Of a DNA stretch of 64,000 nt, positions 49,043-58,096 are shown piece by piece. Location of the stretch: NCBI GenBank assembly GCA_964386865.1, contig CAYLUN010000005.1, positions 62,001 through 126,000 of the forward strand, given 5' to 3'. The number at the start of each line of letters is the position of its first letter. Position 1 is the stretch's first letter. The stretch comes from CAYLUN01 sp964386865 (lineage in GTDB: Bacteria; Verrucomicrobiota; Kiritimatiellia; RFP12; UBA1067). A program made the translations under genes and the position numbers. Below the pieces are notes generated by a model. The model made no database searches, was not told the origin of the DNA, and saw only the letters and a list, made by a program, of their open reading frames with translations.

Positions 49043-52000
49043 CTAGTTCAGCAAGATCATCGTGCCGCCGTAGCCGTGAAGGACGTTCAGGGTGCCGGTG
49101 CCCAAGAAGTGCTCGTCGTTGATGAACGTGGCGCCACTGCCCGATGCGCCGTAAGTGCCGGCCTGCTTCTCGTTGTCGCCGAACAGGAGGTAGCCCACGG
49201 TCTCGCTGACGCCGGCCAGGTTGACTTTCGCACCGCCGCCGTCGGCGATACGGAGCGTGGCGCTGTCGGCGATCACCACCGAGTTCGAGAGCGTCAGCGT
49301 GCCGCCAGCCACCGAGACGAAGGCGCTGTTCGCGCCGAAGGTCCCCGTGGCGCTCACGGTCAGCGTGCCGTTGCTGACGATGTACGCGCCGGAGTTGACG
49401 TTCGTGCCGGTCAGCAACAACGAGCCCGTGCCGGCCTTGACGAGCGAGACGCCGCCTTCGATGGTGCTGCCGTCTTTGCCGAAGGAGTTGGCTGCCGTGT
49501 TGTTGACGATCAGGGTGGCGGGCAGCGCGCTGATAATGCGCTGTGTCCCGTTCGAGGGATAATAGTGTAGGTCCGCGAGCGAGGCGATCGTCTGGCTCTT
49601 GCCGTTGAGGTCGAGCACGGCGTTGTTGTTGACGCCGCTGTTCTTGCCGATGTTCAGCGCCAGCGTTGCCGGCAGCGCGTCCGAGGCTCCGAGCCTGATG
49701 ATGCCCTGGTTGATGTTAAGCGTGCCGCAGACGTTGTTGGTCGAGTTGATGACAACGGTGCCATAGTCGTCGCGGTTGATCGCCATCGCGGGGATGTAGA
49801 GCCGGCTGTTGACGGTGACGGTGCCGCCGCCGCGGAAGGAGAGGCTGCTGGCCGCTCCGGTGATGGTGTCCTCTCCTGAGAGACCCACGACCAAGGTGCC
49901 GCCGCCGTTGTCGGAGCCGATATAGGTCGGCCCGCTAGCCAAGACGATGTTGCCGTCCCAGGTGGCTGATCCGGCTGAGGCGTACCGCAGCGCGGCCCGG
50001 TAGCCGGAAGGCCCGCCTTCGAGCGTGAGGGTCTCGTCCGCCACGGTGATGCCGTTGCCGAGAACCACTTTGTTTTCCGTTGTGCCGGTTCCGCCGTTAA
50101 CCGTTGTGCCGGCCGTGGTCGCGCCCAACGCGCTGGCGTGGTTGACGTTCAGAGCGGTCCCGGACGTGTTGAAGACGCCGACGGAAGTGGGGCCGGTGTA
50201 GGTGTTGGCGCCGGAGAGCGTCGAGGCGCTGGCCGTACTGGCGCTGACCGCGCCCGAGCCTGCGATGATCGCGCTGACCGTGCCGCCCTTCAGGTCGATG
50301 GACGAGGTGGTGGAGAGCGAGCCCGAGGTGCCCGTGATGCTGGCGCCGCCCTCGACGGTGACGGTTCCGACGGTATCCGAGAAGGTGCCGAGCAGGAGAA
50401 CCGAGGTGCTGCCGGTGACCGTCACCGCGCCGGCGCCGATCGCGTCGTTGACGCCGTAGGCCAGCCGGCCCGCCCGGATGATGGTCGCGCCGCTGTGGGT
50501 GTTCGCGTTCGCGAGCGTGAGCGTGTTCGTGCCCCACTTGGTGAGGGTGCTTGCGCCTGCGAGGCCGCCGACGCCGGAGAAGGTGTAGGCGTTCACACCG
50601 TTGCTGACGACGACGGAGGTGGGCCGGACGGTCGTCGTGAGGTCGATGGCGGGCGAGGCGGAGCCGGCGTCGTCGAAGAGGACGCTGTCGAGGTCGAAGA
50701 AGACGTCCGCGCCCGCGCCGTTGTTCCAGAACGCCGAGGTGTTGATATCCCACAGGTTGCCGCTGCCGCCGACCCAGGTCAGGTTCAAGCCGGTGCCGCC
50801 TGCGGCCACGTCGAGCGTGACGCTGGTCAGGCCGACTGTGAGCGTCGCGTTGCGGGGAGCCGGATCGAGGGTGAGCGAGCCGCTGCCGCTCTGAGTAGCA
50901 TAGGTCAGCAGCGTGTAGGTGCCGGCGGGCAGGCTGCCGTTCAGGAGGTTGAGGGCGAGCGTGTTCGCGCCGTTGAGGGCGAAGTCGCCGGCGACCGCGA
51001 TCGAGTCGTTGGCGCCGCTGCTGGGGACGTCGAACGTGAGGGCCGCGCCGGTGAGGGACAGGTTGCTCTGGAGGGTAAGGGCTCCAACCGTTGCGCTGCC
51101 GCCGGGCGTGATGACGGCCCCCGCTGCGGTGGACACGGCGCCTTGAACGGTCAGGGTGCCGGCGAGGGTGCCGCCGCTGTTGACGGTCGAGCCGCCCCGG
51201 ACGGTGCCGGTGCCGGCGAGCGTGCCGCCGTTGACCGTCACGCTGCCGGTGCCGCTGGCCACCGCGCTGTTGATGAGCAGTGTGCCGGCGCTGACGGTCG
51301 TGCCGCCCGAGTAGGCGCAGTTCGTGCCGCTCAGGGTGAGGGTGGCGTTGCCCTGCTTGACGAGGCTGAAGTTGGCGCCGCCGCTGATGCCGAGGGAGCC
51401 GTCGAAGGAGGTGGCGGAGGCGGTGTTGAGGGTGAGCGTCGAAGCGGTCGCAGAGGTGTTGACGACGCGGTATTTGCCGGGGGCTGCCGACCCGATCCGG
51501 GAGAGCCCGGCGAGCTGCTGGTTCTTACCGTTGAGGTCGAGGGTCGTGCTCGTGGCGAGTACAGGGTCGGTGATGTTCATGGCGAGCGCCGTGCTCGTGG
51601 GCAGGGCGTCGCTGACGCCGAGCTTCAGCGTACAGTTGGCGATGCCGTCGTTGTTGAACAGCGTCGTGTTGCCGCTGTAGGTGGCCGCGGCGTTCAGGTT
51701 GAAGGTGGCGTTGTGGGTCGCGTCGCTGCCGCCGCGTCCGGCGATGGTGAGCGGCCCCGTACCCGAGATGACGCCCGAGAGCGTGGTGTTGTAGGTGACG
51801 CCGTAGCTGCCGATCGTCGAGCCGCCGCTCGCGAGCGTGATCGCGCCGGGCCAAGTGACCGTGGTGCTCCCTCCGCTGTTGAAGTAGAGCGCGCCGTAGG
51901 TGTTGCCACCGCCGTTACCCGCGAGCGTGAGGGGCATGCTGGTGTAGGTGACGCCACCGTTGGGCTGGAGCGCGCCGCCGCTGGCCACGTTCGCGCTGGC

Positions 52001-52774
52001 GAAGCCGCTGAGATTGGCGCCGAAGCCGAGGCTGCCGGCCGCGACTTGGAGCGTGGCGCTGCCGCCGGGCCCGCTCGCGTTGCGGTTATTCAGGCGGAGA
52101 GAGCCCGCGCCGGTCTTGGTGAAGCCGGTGACGTTGGTGAAGGCGTAGGTGCCGGTCGAGGGGTTAAGCTGCAGCTCGCCCGCCGCGACCGAGAACGCGG
52201 CCGGCACGTTGGTGACCGAAATCGCGTCCAGGCGGAGCGTGCCGCCGCCGGTGGTCTTGTTGATCGTGGTCCAGTCGATCGGGTTGAGGGGGCCGATCGC
52301 CAGCATGTTGGCGTAGACCGCGTTGTAGACTAGGGAGCTGAAGCCGGAAACGGTGTTTGTGAGAAAGGCGTTGCGGCCGCCCCACTTGGAAAGGCCCAGC
52401 GACAGGTTCACCGGCACGCCGATGGTGAGGTCGACGTTGTTGCTGATGGTGGGGAGCGTGCCAGCGAAGACCAGGCCCGCGCCCGCGCCGCCGCTGCCCG
52501 CGTTGATGAAGCAGGCGACGTCGTTGGCCGCACCCAGGTCGTCGTAGGTGAGCCTGTTCACCGTGAACGGCGTGCTGTTGTCGAGCGTGAGCGTGACGGC
52601 GGCCGCATAGTCATTCGTGATCAGGACGACCGCGCCGGACCCGTCCGGGACGGACGCAGGCGAGTGCCAGTTTCCGGCCGAGTTCCATGAGCCGTTTCCG
52701 CTAGGCACCCAGCTTTGGGCGAGGGCAGACGAGGCGAGACAGAGGCCGACGAGAACGCGAATGCAACCTTTCAT
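49043..52774 (-). CDS. secreted autotransporter-associated beta-strand repeat (PATR) protein
   Basis: 1243 residues, with signal peptide MKGCIRVLVGLCLASSALAQ. The mature start SWVPSGNGSWNSAGNWHSP is the usual opening of these proteins. Many imperfect PATR units follow, such as LVKQGNATLTLSGTNCAYSG, TLTKWGTNTLTLANANTHSG and GTGSLLLTGTNVNSGAYIVS, forming a long beta-helix rich in Gly, Ser, Thr and Asn. The C-terminus is YGGTMILLN, with no autotransporter barrel and no PEP-CTERM anchor. It is probably a surface or matrix protein that binds other cells or polysaccharide. It is flanked by two GH-A-like genes. A good promoter lies at 52799-52828. Confidence 0.88.
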   Translation of the reverse strand: MKGCIRVLVGLCLASSALAQSWVPSGNGSWNSAGNWHSPASVPDGSGAVVLITNDYAAAVTLTLDNSTPFTVNRLTYDDLGAANDVACFINAGSGGAGAGLVFAGTLPTISNNVDLTIGVPVNLSLGLSKWGGRNAFLTNTVSGFSSLVYNAVYANMLAIGPLNPIDWTTINKTTGGGTLRLDAISVTNVPAAFSVAAGELQLNPSTGTYAFTNVTGFTKTGAGSLRLNNRNASGPGGSATLQVAAGSLGFGANLSGFASANVASGGALQPNGGVTYTSMPLTLAGNGGGNTYGALYFNSGGSTTVTWPGAITLASGGSTIGSYGVTYNTTLSGVISGTGPLTIAGRGGSDATHNATFNLNAAATYSGNTTLFNNDGIANCTLKLGVSDALPTSTALAMNITDPVLATSTTLDLNGKNQQLAGLSRIGSAAPGKYRVVNTSATASTLTLNTASATSFDGSLGISGGANFSLVKQGNATLTLSGTNCAYSGGTTVSAGTLLINSAVASGTGSVTVNGGTLAGTGTVRGGSTVNSGGTLAGTLTVQGAVSTAAGAVITPGGSATVGALTLQSNLSLTGAALTFDVPSSGANDSIAVAGDFALNGANTLALNLLNGSLPAGTYTLLTYATQSGSGSLTLDPAPRNATLTVGLTSVTLDVAAGGTGLNLTWVGGSGNLWDINTSAFWNNGAGADVFFDLDSVLFDDAGSASPAIDLTTTVRPTSVVVSNGVNAYTFSGVGGLAGASTLTKWGTNTLTLANANTHSGATIIRAGRLAYGVNDAIGAGAVTVTGSTSVLLLGTFSDTVGTVTVEGGASITGTSGSLSTTSSIDLKGGTVSAIIAGSGAVSASTASASTLSGANTYTGPTSVGVFNTSGTALNVNHASALGATTAGTTVNGGTGTTENKVVLGNGITVADETLTLEGGPSGYRAALRYASAGSATWDGNIVLASGPTYIGSDNGGGTLVVGLSGEDTITGAASSLSFRGGGTVTVNSRLYIPAMAINRDDYGTVVINSTNNVCGTLNINQGIIRLGASDALPATLALNIGKNSGVNNNAVLDLNGKSQTIASLADLHYYPSNGTQRIISALPATLIVNNTAANSFGKDGSTIEGGVSLVKAGTGSLLLTGTNVNSGAYIVSNGTLTVSATGTFGANSAFVSVAGGTLTLSNSVVIADSATLRIADGGGAKVNLAGVSETVGYLLFGDNEKQAGTYGASGSGATFINDEHFLGTGTLNVLHGYGGTMILLN

Positions 52775-52798
52775 GACAACTCCTTTAACTTATCTAGT

Positions 52799-52828
52799 AT
52801 TATCGCCGAGAAGGTTGCTGCCCGTCAA
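52799..52828 (-). promoter_or_regulatory. sigma-70-type promoter for the PATR gene
   Basis: On the minus strand: TTGACG (complement of 52823-52828), 18-nt spacer, GATAAT (complement of 52799-52804), 24 nt before the ATG, with AAAGGAG in between. Confidence 0.7.
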
Positions 52829-52882
52829 CCGCTCTTTCGGATGGACAAACGTCCAGCGTCGCTGGCCCGAGATACAATCCGC

Positions 52883-52912
52883 TTGAACCCTTCGCTCCGA
52901 CGGTCGTATGAT
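52883..52912 (+). promoter_or_regulatory. sigma-70-type promoter for the GH-A-like gene
   Basis: TTGAAC (52883-52888), 18-nt spacer, TATGAT (52907-52912), 40 nt before ATG 52953. It is back to back with the PATR promoter. Confidence 0.65.
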
Positions 52913-52952
52913 GCGGTCAACGCGTGGGCTGGTGCGAAAAGAGGGGGTGCGG

Positions 52953-55079
52953 ATGAAGGCGGTTATATTGGCGATGGGAGTGGCGGCGGCGCTGGGTGTG
53001 CGGGGCGAGATCGCGAAGCAGCCGTTTCCAATGGACTGGTCGACGCACGCGGAGTCCGTGGTCGATCTGCGTGCGTGTGACGTGGCGGGCAAGGCCGGTT
53101 TCATCCGCGCCGAGGGCGGGCACCTGGTCACGGCAGATGGCTCCCGCTTCCGCATCTGGGGCGTGAACATCTGCGGGCCGGCCTGCTTCCCCGAAAAAGA
53201 GCAGGCCGTCGCGCTCGCCGACCAGCTCGCCCGGCTCGGCGTCAACTGCGTGCGCTTCCACCATATGGACTCAGCCTGGAGCGTAATGTTCGATAAAGCC
53301 AAGAGCGACACGCAGGAGCTGAGCCCCGCCGCGCTCGACCGGCTCGACTTTCTCGTCGCCGAGTTCAAGGCGCGCGGCATCTACGCGAACCTCAACCTCA
53401 ACGTCGGCCGCCGCTTCAAGCCCGGCGATGGCGTGCGCGACGCGGACAAGCTCGGCTATGGCAAGTCCTGCACCTACTTTAACCCGCGCCTGATCGAACT
53501 GCAGCACCAGTTCGCGCGGCAGCTCCTGACGCATAAGAATCCCTACACCGGCAACGAGTACCGCCATGAGCCCTGCGTCGCCACCGTCGAGATCATCAAC
53601 GAGAACGCCGTGCTCGAGGGCTGGGTCGGCGGCCGGCTCATCGGCAAGGACGTCGAGAAGTCCGACACCTGGTCGCCGATCCCCGTCTCCTACGCCGAGG
53701 AGCTGACCGACCTCTACAACGCCTGGCTCGCCAAGAGCCTCGCGCCCGAGCAAGTCGCCGCGCTGCGTGCCGAGGCGGGCGTCGCGGCGGGCGCCCGCGT
53801 GCCGCGCCTCGCGCCGTCGGCGTTCGCCAAAGCCTCGGCCGACCGGTTCCGCGCCGAAGCCGCTTTTTACATCGACGTTGAACACCAGTTTTTCGCGGGT
53901 ATGAAGCGGCTGCTCAAGGACGAGCTGGGCGTGAAGTCCGCCGTGGTTGGCACCGCCGACCACAACGATGGCTACGCGGCCTACGCGCACATCGAGGCGA
54001 ACGCCCTGTTCGACTTCATCGACGGTCACGGCTACTGGCAGCACCCCGACGTCAACGGCGAAATCCCTTCGATGAAGAACACGCCGATGGTGAACGACCC
54101 GCTCGATTCGACCGTCACGCAGTTCGCCCGCGCGCCGGTACTCGGCCGCGCCTTCACGATCTCTGAGGTCAACCATCCCTTCCCGCACGAGACCGCCTGC
54201 GAGGGCTTCCCGATCCTGACGGCGTACGCGCTCTTCCACGATTGGGACGGCATCTACTGGTTCACCTGGGACAACGGCAAGCCGTCGTCCGACGGCGGCG
54301 TCCCCAAGCGTGCTTTCTTCACGATTCCGGTCGATCCCGTCAAGGTCGCCAACCTCATGGCCTGTGGCGTGCTGTGGCATCAGGGCGGGATCGCGAAGGC
54401 CAAGGAGACCGTCGTGCGCTCGTACACGCGCGAGCAGATGACCGACGCGTTGCGCCTCGACCGCAAGGAGCGGCCGTTCTTCACACCGGGCTTCGACCGC
54501 GCCACGCCGCTCCTGCACGCCACGCGCTTTCGCTTCGACGGCGGGCCCGCCACGGCCTTCCCGCCCGCCGCGCCGCTGGGCGAGATCGTTTCCGACACGG
54601 GTGAGCTCGCTTGGACGGGCGCGGACAAACAGCAGGGGCTGGTGACGGTCGACGCCCCAGGCGCGCAGGCGCTCATCGGTTTCGTGTGCGACAGCGCCCG
54701 AGCGACCAAGCACCTCTCCGCCGCGGTCAGCAACGAGGTCTGCTCGCTCCTGCTCGTGCCGCTTGACCGCAAGCCCATCGCCTCTTCCTCGCGCCTGCTG
54801 TTGGCCGCCACCGGCTGGTGCGGGCACGGCGACATGAAGTGGGACGCCCCGCGGCACAAGATATTCGACTGGGGCCACGGCCCCACGCAGATCGAGCCCG
54901 TGAGCGGAACCGTGACCCTGCGCGGCCTGACGGGCGTGAAAGCCCTCCGCGCCCAGCCGCTCACCGCCGCTGGCGCGCCGACCCTTGTCGCATGGCCGGT
55001 GAGGCAGACCGGCGACGCCTTTACGGTCACTCTCGGCGTCCCCACCGCGACGCTGGTGCTGATTGAGTTGGAGCGGTAG
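52953..55079 (+). CDS. secreted GH-A-like glycoside hydrolase (core paralogue of the 30735 protein)
   Basis: 708 residues from ATG 52953 with GAGGGGG upstream and a short signal peptide (AVILAMGVAAALGVRG). TIM barrel: FRIWGVNICGPACFP, LARLGVNCVRFHHMDSAW, GIYANLNLNVG. Glu in EIINENAV (about 216) is the likely acid/base and Glu in ISEVNHPFPHE (about 404) the nucleophile; GHGYWQHP lies between them and WDGIYWFTWDN after. The 30735 protein shares all these blocks, including VNCVRFHHMD, LTHxNPYT and HGYWQHP, so both belong to one family. A C-terminal sandwich ends the protein. Near residue 290 it carries SAFAKASADR, a peptide typical of a repetitive DNA element. Substrate unknown. Confidence 0.82.
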   Translation: MKAVILAMGVAAALGVRGEIAKQPFPMDWSTHAESVVDLRACDVAGKAGFIRAEGGHLVTADGSRFRIWGVNICGPACFPEKEQAVALADQLARLGVNCVRFHHMDSAWSVMFDKAKSDTQELSPAALDRLDFLVAEFKARGIYANLNLNVGRRFKPGDGVRDADKLGYGKSCTYFNPRLIELQHQFARQLLTHKNPYTGNEYRHEPCVATVEIINENAVLEGWVGGRLIGKDVEKSDTWSPIPVSYAEELTDLYNAWLAKSLAPEQVAALRAEAGVAAGARVPRLAPSAFAKASADRFRAEAAFYIDVEHQFFAGMKRLLKDELGVKSAVVGTADHNDGYAAYAHIEANALFDFIDGHGYWQHPDVNGEIPSMKNTPMVNDPLDSTVTQFARAPVLGRAFTISEVNHPFPHETACEGFPILTAYALFHDWDGIYWFTWDNGKPSSDGGVPKRAFFTIPVDPVKVANLMACGVLWHQGGIAKAKETVVRSYTREQMTDALRLDRKERPFFTPGFDRATPLLHATRFRFDGGPATAFPPAAPLGEIVSDTGELAWTGADKQQGLVTVDAPGAQALIGFVCDSARATKHLSAAVSNEVCSLLLVPLDRKPIASSSRLLLAATGWCGHGDMKWDAPRHKIFDWGHGPTQIEPVSGTVTLRGLTGVKALRAQPLTAAGAPTLVAWPVRQTGDAFTVTLGVPTATLVLIELER
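53818..53846. repeat. AFAKASADR-type repeat insert inside a GH gene
   Basis: The DNA encoding SAFAKASADR (about 53815-53847) starts TCGGCGTTCGCC and ends GCCTCGGCCGACCGG. I recognise this peptide as a recurrent artefact of a dispersed DNA repeat in many bacterial genomes. Here it is in frame within a variable loop. Confidence 0.55.
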
Positions 55080-55135
55080 TCCATGCGGCCATGGACGGTG
55101 TACGGATACAGAACACGTGCGGAAAGGCGGTTCAT

Positions 55136-55663
55136 ATGGTTCTTGAAGAAGTTGCCGGCCTATACCGGATCATTAGCCTGAAGGTTTTGCGGCGCACGCC
55201 GAACGTGAAGTTCGACGCGCTGGACATGGGACACATCAGCCCGATCGCGTCAATCGACCGCGTCATTCACGAGTGCGGCGCGATCTCGCCCGGCAGCGTG
55301 GGGGAGGTTGAGCGGCCGTGGTACATGCATCCGTGTCAGGAGGATAACCTGATGGTGCTTCACGGCACGCGATATGTGGATCTGTACACTTTGGGGCACG
55401 GCAGGATCGAGACGTTCACAGTGAAGCCAGACTGCGTCAGCATGGAGGGCGGCAAGACCTACGAGGGCGCGCTGATGCTGGTGTGGCCGCGCCACGTCTT
55501 CCACCGGATCGTCAGCTGCCCGAAGGAGGGGTCGGCATCGATCAACCTCGCCGCGCATTTCGAGGGCTTCGACATCCGCACCAATTTCAACGTTTACGAC
55601 CTCGATCCCTTCACCGGCGCGTACCGGGTCGTCCGCGAGGGCTACCTTGACCAGCCGAGCTGA
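55136..55663 (+). CDS. cupin-like conserved protein
   Basis: 175 residues from ATG 55136 (GGAAAGGCGG upstream); an in-frame ATG at 55091 is possible. No signal peptide. The pattern is a single cupin barrel: ALDMGHISPIASIDRVIHEC, WYMHPCQEDNLMVLHGTRYV, then GALMLVWPRHVFHRIVSCPK and SASINLAAHFEGFDIRTNFN. His and Glu in MHPCQED and His in WPRHVFHR are candidate metal ligands. It may be a sugar-binding or isomerase-like protein. It starts 57 nt after the GH-A-like stop on the same strand and may share its transcript. Confidence 0.65.
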   Translation: MVLEEVAGLYRIISLKVLRRTPNVKFDALDMGHISPIASIDRVIHECGAISPGSVGEVERPWYMHPCQEDNLMVLHGTRYVDLYTLGHGRIETFTVKPDCVSMEGGKTYEGALMLVWPRHVFHRIVSCPKEGSASINLAAHFEGFDIRTNFNVYDLDPFTGAYRVVREGYLDQPS

Positions 55664-55781
55664 GCGGGGCCCGCGCCTGCCGGGGCCGGGAGGATCGGCT
55701 CGTGACTCGTGTGGGAGGGCGCGAGCCCTTTGGCCGGCCGAGCCGCGGAACCTGCGATAGAATAGAGGCCCGAACGTCGCG

Positions 55782-57044
55782 TCACTTGCCCACACAGTAG
55801 AGCTTCTTCTCTCCCCGCAGGAGGAGCCGGCCGCGGACGAGGACGGGCGAGGCCACGAAGACGTCGTCGAAGCGCGTCTCGTTCAGAATTTTCAGGCCCG
55901 TCGGCGTGATCTGCGCGACATACACCGCGCCCTCTTCGCGGCAGAAGTAAAGCGTGTCGCCGGCGAGGACGGGCGAGCTGTAGAAGACGCCCTTGCCGCC
56001 GGGAAGCGTGGTCGTCCAAAGCTCCTGGCCGGTCAGGAGATCCAGGCACCACACCCGGCCCTTGAAGTTGACGAGGTAGGCCTTGCCGTCGGCGGCGACC
56101 GGCGTCGCGCTGTCGGTGCCGACGCCGCGCTTCTCCCACAGGCGCGCCGTGGCCGTGATGTCGCCGCTGCCGCCGATCTTGACGCCCGCCACGAACTGCT
56201 CGCGGCCGTAGGGCACGAGGGCCACGCCTTGCGAAAGGGCCGGCGACGCGATGTTGCGCCAGGTGGCCTTGTTGTCGGGGTTGAAGCCGCCGCACTCCCA
56301 CAGTATCTTGCCGGTCGCCGCGTCATGGCCGGTCAGGCGGTCCGCGCCCCAGAGCAGCAGGTCCGTGCGGCCGTCCTGGACGGTTACCAGCGGGGTGGCG
56401 TAGCTCTGCCCGCACTCCGCCTTGCAGGGAAAGTTCCGGTCGACTTTCCAGACCTCCTCGCCGCTCGCCGGGTTCAGCGCCACCACGTAGGAGTTGCCTT
56501 CGTGCATCACGGCTACGACCACCTTGCCGTCCGCGAGAACCGGGCTGGTGCCGAGGTCCCAGTTGAGGGTGTCCTTGCCGTAACGCTCCTGAAGGTTGGT
56601 CTTCCAGAGGACCTTGCCGTCGAAATCGAGCGCGGCCAGCGTGCCGCTCTTGAAGTACGCGAAGAGCCGAGCGCCGTCGGTGACCGGAGACGGGCAGCTA
56701 CCGCTGCCCCTGCGGTGCCTGCCCGGCCGCTGCTTGCCCAGCGTGACTTGCCAGAGCTGCTTGCCCGACCAGTCGAAGCAGAGCACGCCGTCCAGCCCGT
56801 TGGTGCCTTCGCCCGCGCCCGAGGTCAGCGCGATGCGGTCGCCCCAGACAACGGGGGTCGAGCCGCCCTTGCCGGGCAGCGGGGCCTTCCACAGCACGTC
56901 GTTGGTCGCCGAGAACGTGGCCGGGTAGCGGCCCGGGGCGGCCACGCCATCGCCGGCCGGGCCGCGCCACTGCGGCCAGTTCTGGGCGAGGACGGTTGCG
57001 CTGGACAGAAGAATGGCCGTGAGGCAGGTCAGGCTGCGCGTCAT
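55782..57044 (-). CDS. secreted PQQ-binding-like beta-propeller protein
   Basis: 420 residues from ATG 57044 (AAAGGA 9 nt upstream) with signal peptide SLTCLTAILLSSATVLAQ. The mature start NWPQWRGPAGDGVAAPG is typical of PVC propeller proteins. PQQ/WD-type blades follow: LCFDWSGKQLWQVTLG, LAALDFDGKVLWKTNL, VVALNPASGEEVWKVDR, GHDAATGKILWECGG, VWCLDLLTGQELWTTTL. No CxxCH or PQQ-dehydrogenase catalytic motif is visible, so it is probably a scaffold or binding protein. It is divergent from the aldo/keto reductase with 147 bp between. Confidence 0.87.
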   Translation of the reverse strand: MTRSLTCLTAILLSSATVLAQNWPQWRGPAGDGVAAPGRYPATFSATNDVLWKAPLPGKGGSTPVVWGDRIALTSGAGEGTNGLDGVLCFDWSGKQLWQVTLGKQRPGRHRRGSGSCPSPVTDGARLFAYFKSGTLAALDFDGKVLWKTNLQERYGKDTLNWDLGTSPVLADGKVVVAVMHEGNSYVVALNPASGEEVWKVDRNFPCKAECGQSYATPLVTVQDGRTDLLLWGADRLTGHDAATGKILWECGGFNPDNKATWRNIASPALSQGVALVPYGREQFVAGVKIGGSGDITATARLWEKRGVGTDSATPVAADGKAYLVNFKGRVWCLDLLTGQELWTTTLPGGKGVFYSSPVLAGDTLYFCREEGAVYVAQITPTGLKILNETRFDDVFVASPVLVRGRLLLRGEKKLYCVGK

Positions 57045-57068
57045 GAGCAAAGTCCTTTCGAGACACCG

Positions 57069-57098
57069 ATAGTACACACATCGCATGAAACGGGTCAA
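57069..57098 (-). promoter_or_regulatory. promoter for the beta-propeller gene
   Basis: On the minus strand: TTGACC (complement of 57093-57098), 18-nt spacer, TACTAT (complement of 57069-57074), 24 nt before the ATG. Confidence 0.65.
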
Positions 57099-57112
57099 TC
57101 ATAACGTCCCGC

Positions 57113-57141
57113 TTGACCTGAGCTATCGCCTTGCGTACCAT
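57113..57141 (+). promoter_or_regulatory. promoter for the aldo/keto reductase operon
   Basis: TTGACC (57113-57118), 17-nt spacer, TACCAT (57136-57141), 50 nt before ATG 57192. Its -35 is only 14 bp from the divergent -35, so one regulator could control both directions. Confidence 0.65.
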
Positions 57142-57191
57142 ACGATCCATGGAGTGTTGTACCGCGAAAACCTAGTCCAGGAGGACCGTCC

Positions 57192-58085
57192 ATGAGAACC
57201 TCACACATCACCCGCCGCGGATTTCTGGCTGGCTCAGCCGCCCTGGCAGCCGGCGCCGCCTTCACCCCCGCCTGCGTCAGCGTGGCTGGTAAGCGGAGCG
57301 CCACGGACACCGTCGTGCTGGGCAAGACCGGGCTCAAGCTGAGCCGGCTCGGCATCGGCCTGGGCAGCAACAGCGGCAACGTCCAGCGCAACCTCGGGCA
57401 AGAGGCCTTTAACAAACTAGTGCGTTACGCCTTCGACCACGGCGTCCGCTACTTCGATTGCGCCCAGTCGTACAAGACCTTCGACTGGATTGCGGAGGCC
57501 ATCAAGGGCCTGCCCCGCGACGAGATCTTCCTGCTGTCGAAAATCGGCGGCAACCCCGACAAGCCCGCCGAGGTCATCGACAAGCAGCTCAAGGCCCTCG
57601 GCACCGACACCATCGACTGCCTGCTGCTGCACTGCGCGGTCACCGCGACGTGGCCGCAGGAGCGCAGCCGCCTGATGGAGGCCATTGACGACGCCAAGGC
57701 CAAAGGCAAGATCCGGTCGAAAGGCATCTCCTGTCACTCGCTCCCGGCCCTTCGGGTGGCGGCGACGTCGGACTGGATCGAGGTCAACCTCGTGCGCGTG
57801 AACCCCCAGGCCAAGCACACCGACAGCGAGTCGCCGAAGTGGGATGCGCCGGGCACGGTCATCGAGCCGGTCCTCGAACAGCTGGAGGTCATGGAGAAGA
57901 ACGGCCACGGCATCATCGGCATGAAGCTTATTGGCAACGGCGACTTCACCAACCCAGACGATCGCGAGAAGGCGATGCGCTTCGCCATGTCGCGCCGCGA
58001 GATCGACGCCGTGACCATCGGCTTCAAGAGCCCGGCCGAAATCGACGAGTCGATCCAGCGCATGAACAGCGCGCTGGCGGGGTGA
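57192..58085 (+). CDS. exported aldo/keto reductase with twin-arginine signal
   Basis: 297 residues. The N-terminus TRRGFLAGSAALAAGAA is a twin-arginine signal and TPACVS could be a lipobox, so the folded enzyme, probably with cofactor, is exported. The tetrad is intact: YFDCAQSYKTFDW (Asp, Tyr), FLLSKIGG (Lys) and CLLLHCAV (His). The C-terminus AVTIGFKSPAEIDESIQRMN fits the family. Exported reductases of this type are common in PVC bacteria, and their substrates may be 3-keto sugars. GGAGGA precedes the ATG. It is the first of five plus-strand genes to the window end. Confidence 0.88.
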   Translation: MRTSHITRRGFLAGSAALAAGAAFTPACVSVAGKRSATDTVVLGKTGLKLSRLGIGLGSNSGNVQRNLGQEAFNKLVRYAFDHGVRYFDCAQSYKTFDWIAEAIKGLPRDEIFLLSKIGGNPDKPAEVIDKQLKALGTDTIDCLLLHCAVTATWPQERSRLMEAIDDAKAKGKIRSKGISCHSLPALRVAATSDWIEVNLVRVNPQAKHTDSESPKWDAPGTVIEPVLEQLEVMEKNGHGIIGMKLIGNGDFTNPDDREKAMRFAMSRREIDAVTIGFKSPAEIDESIQRMNSALAG

Positions 58086-58096
58086 ACGCCAAGGCG

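Noticed and set aside
50138..52333. 731-codon plus-strand frame opposite the PATR gene
   Set aside because: Low-complexity Gly/Ala/Arg/Glu composition. The real gene is on the minus strand with clear repeat units.
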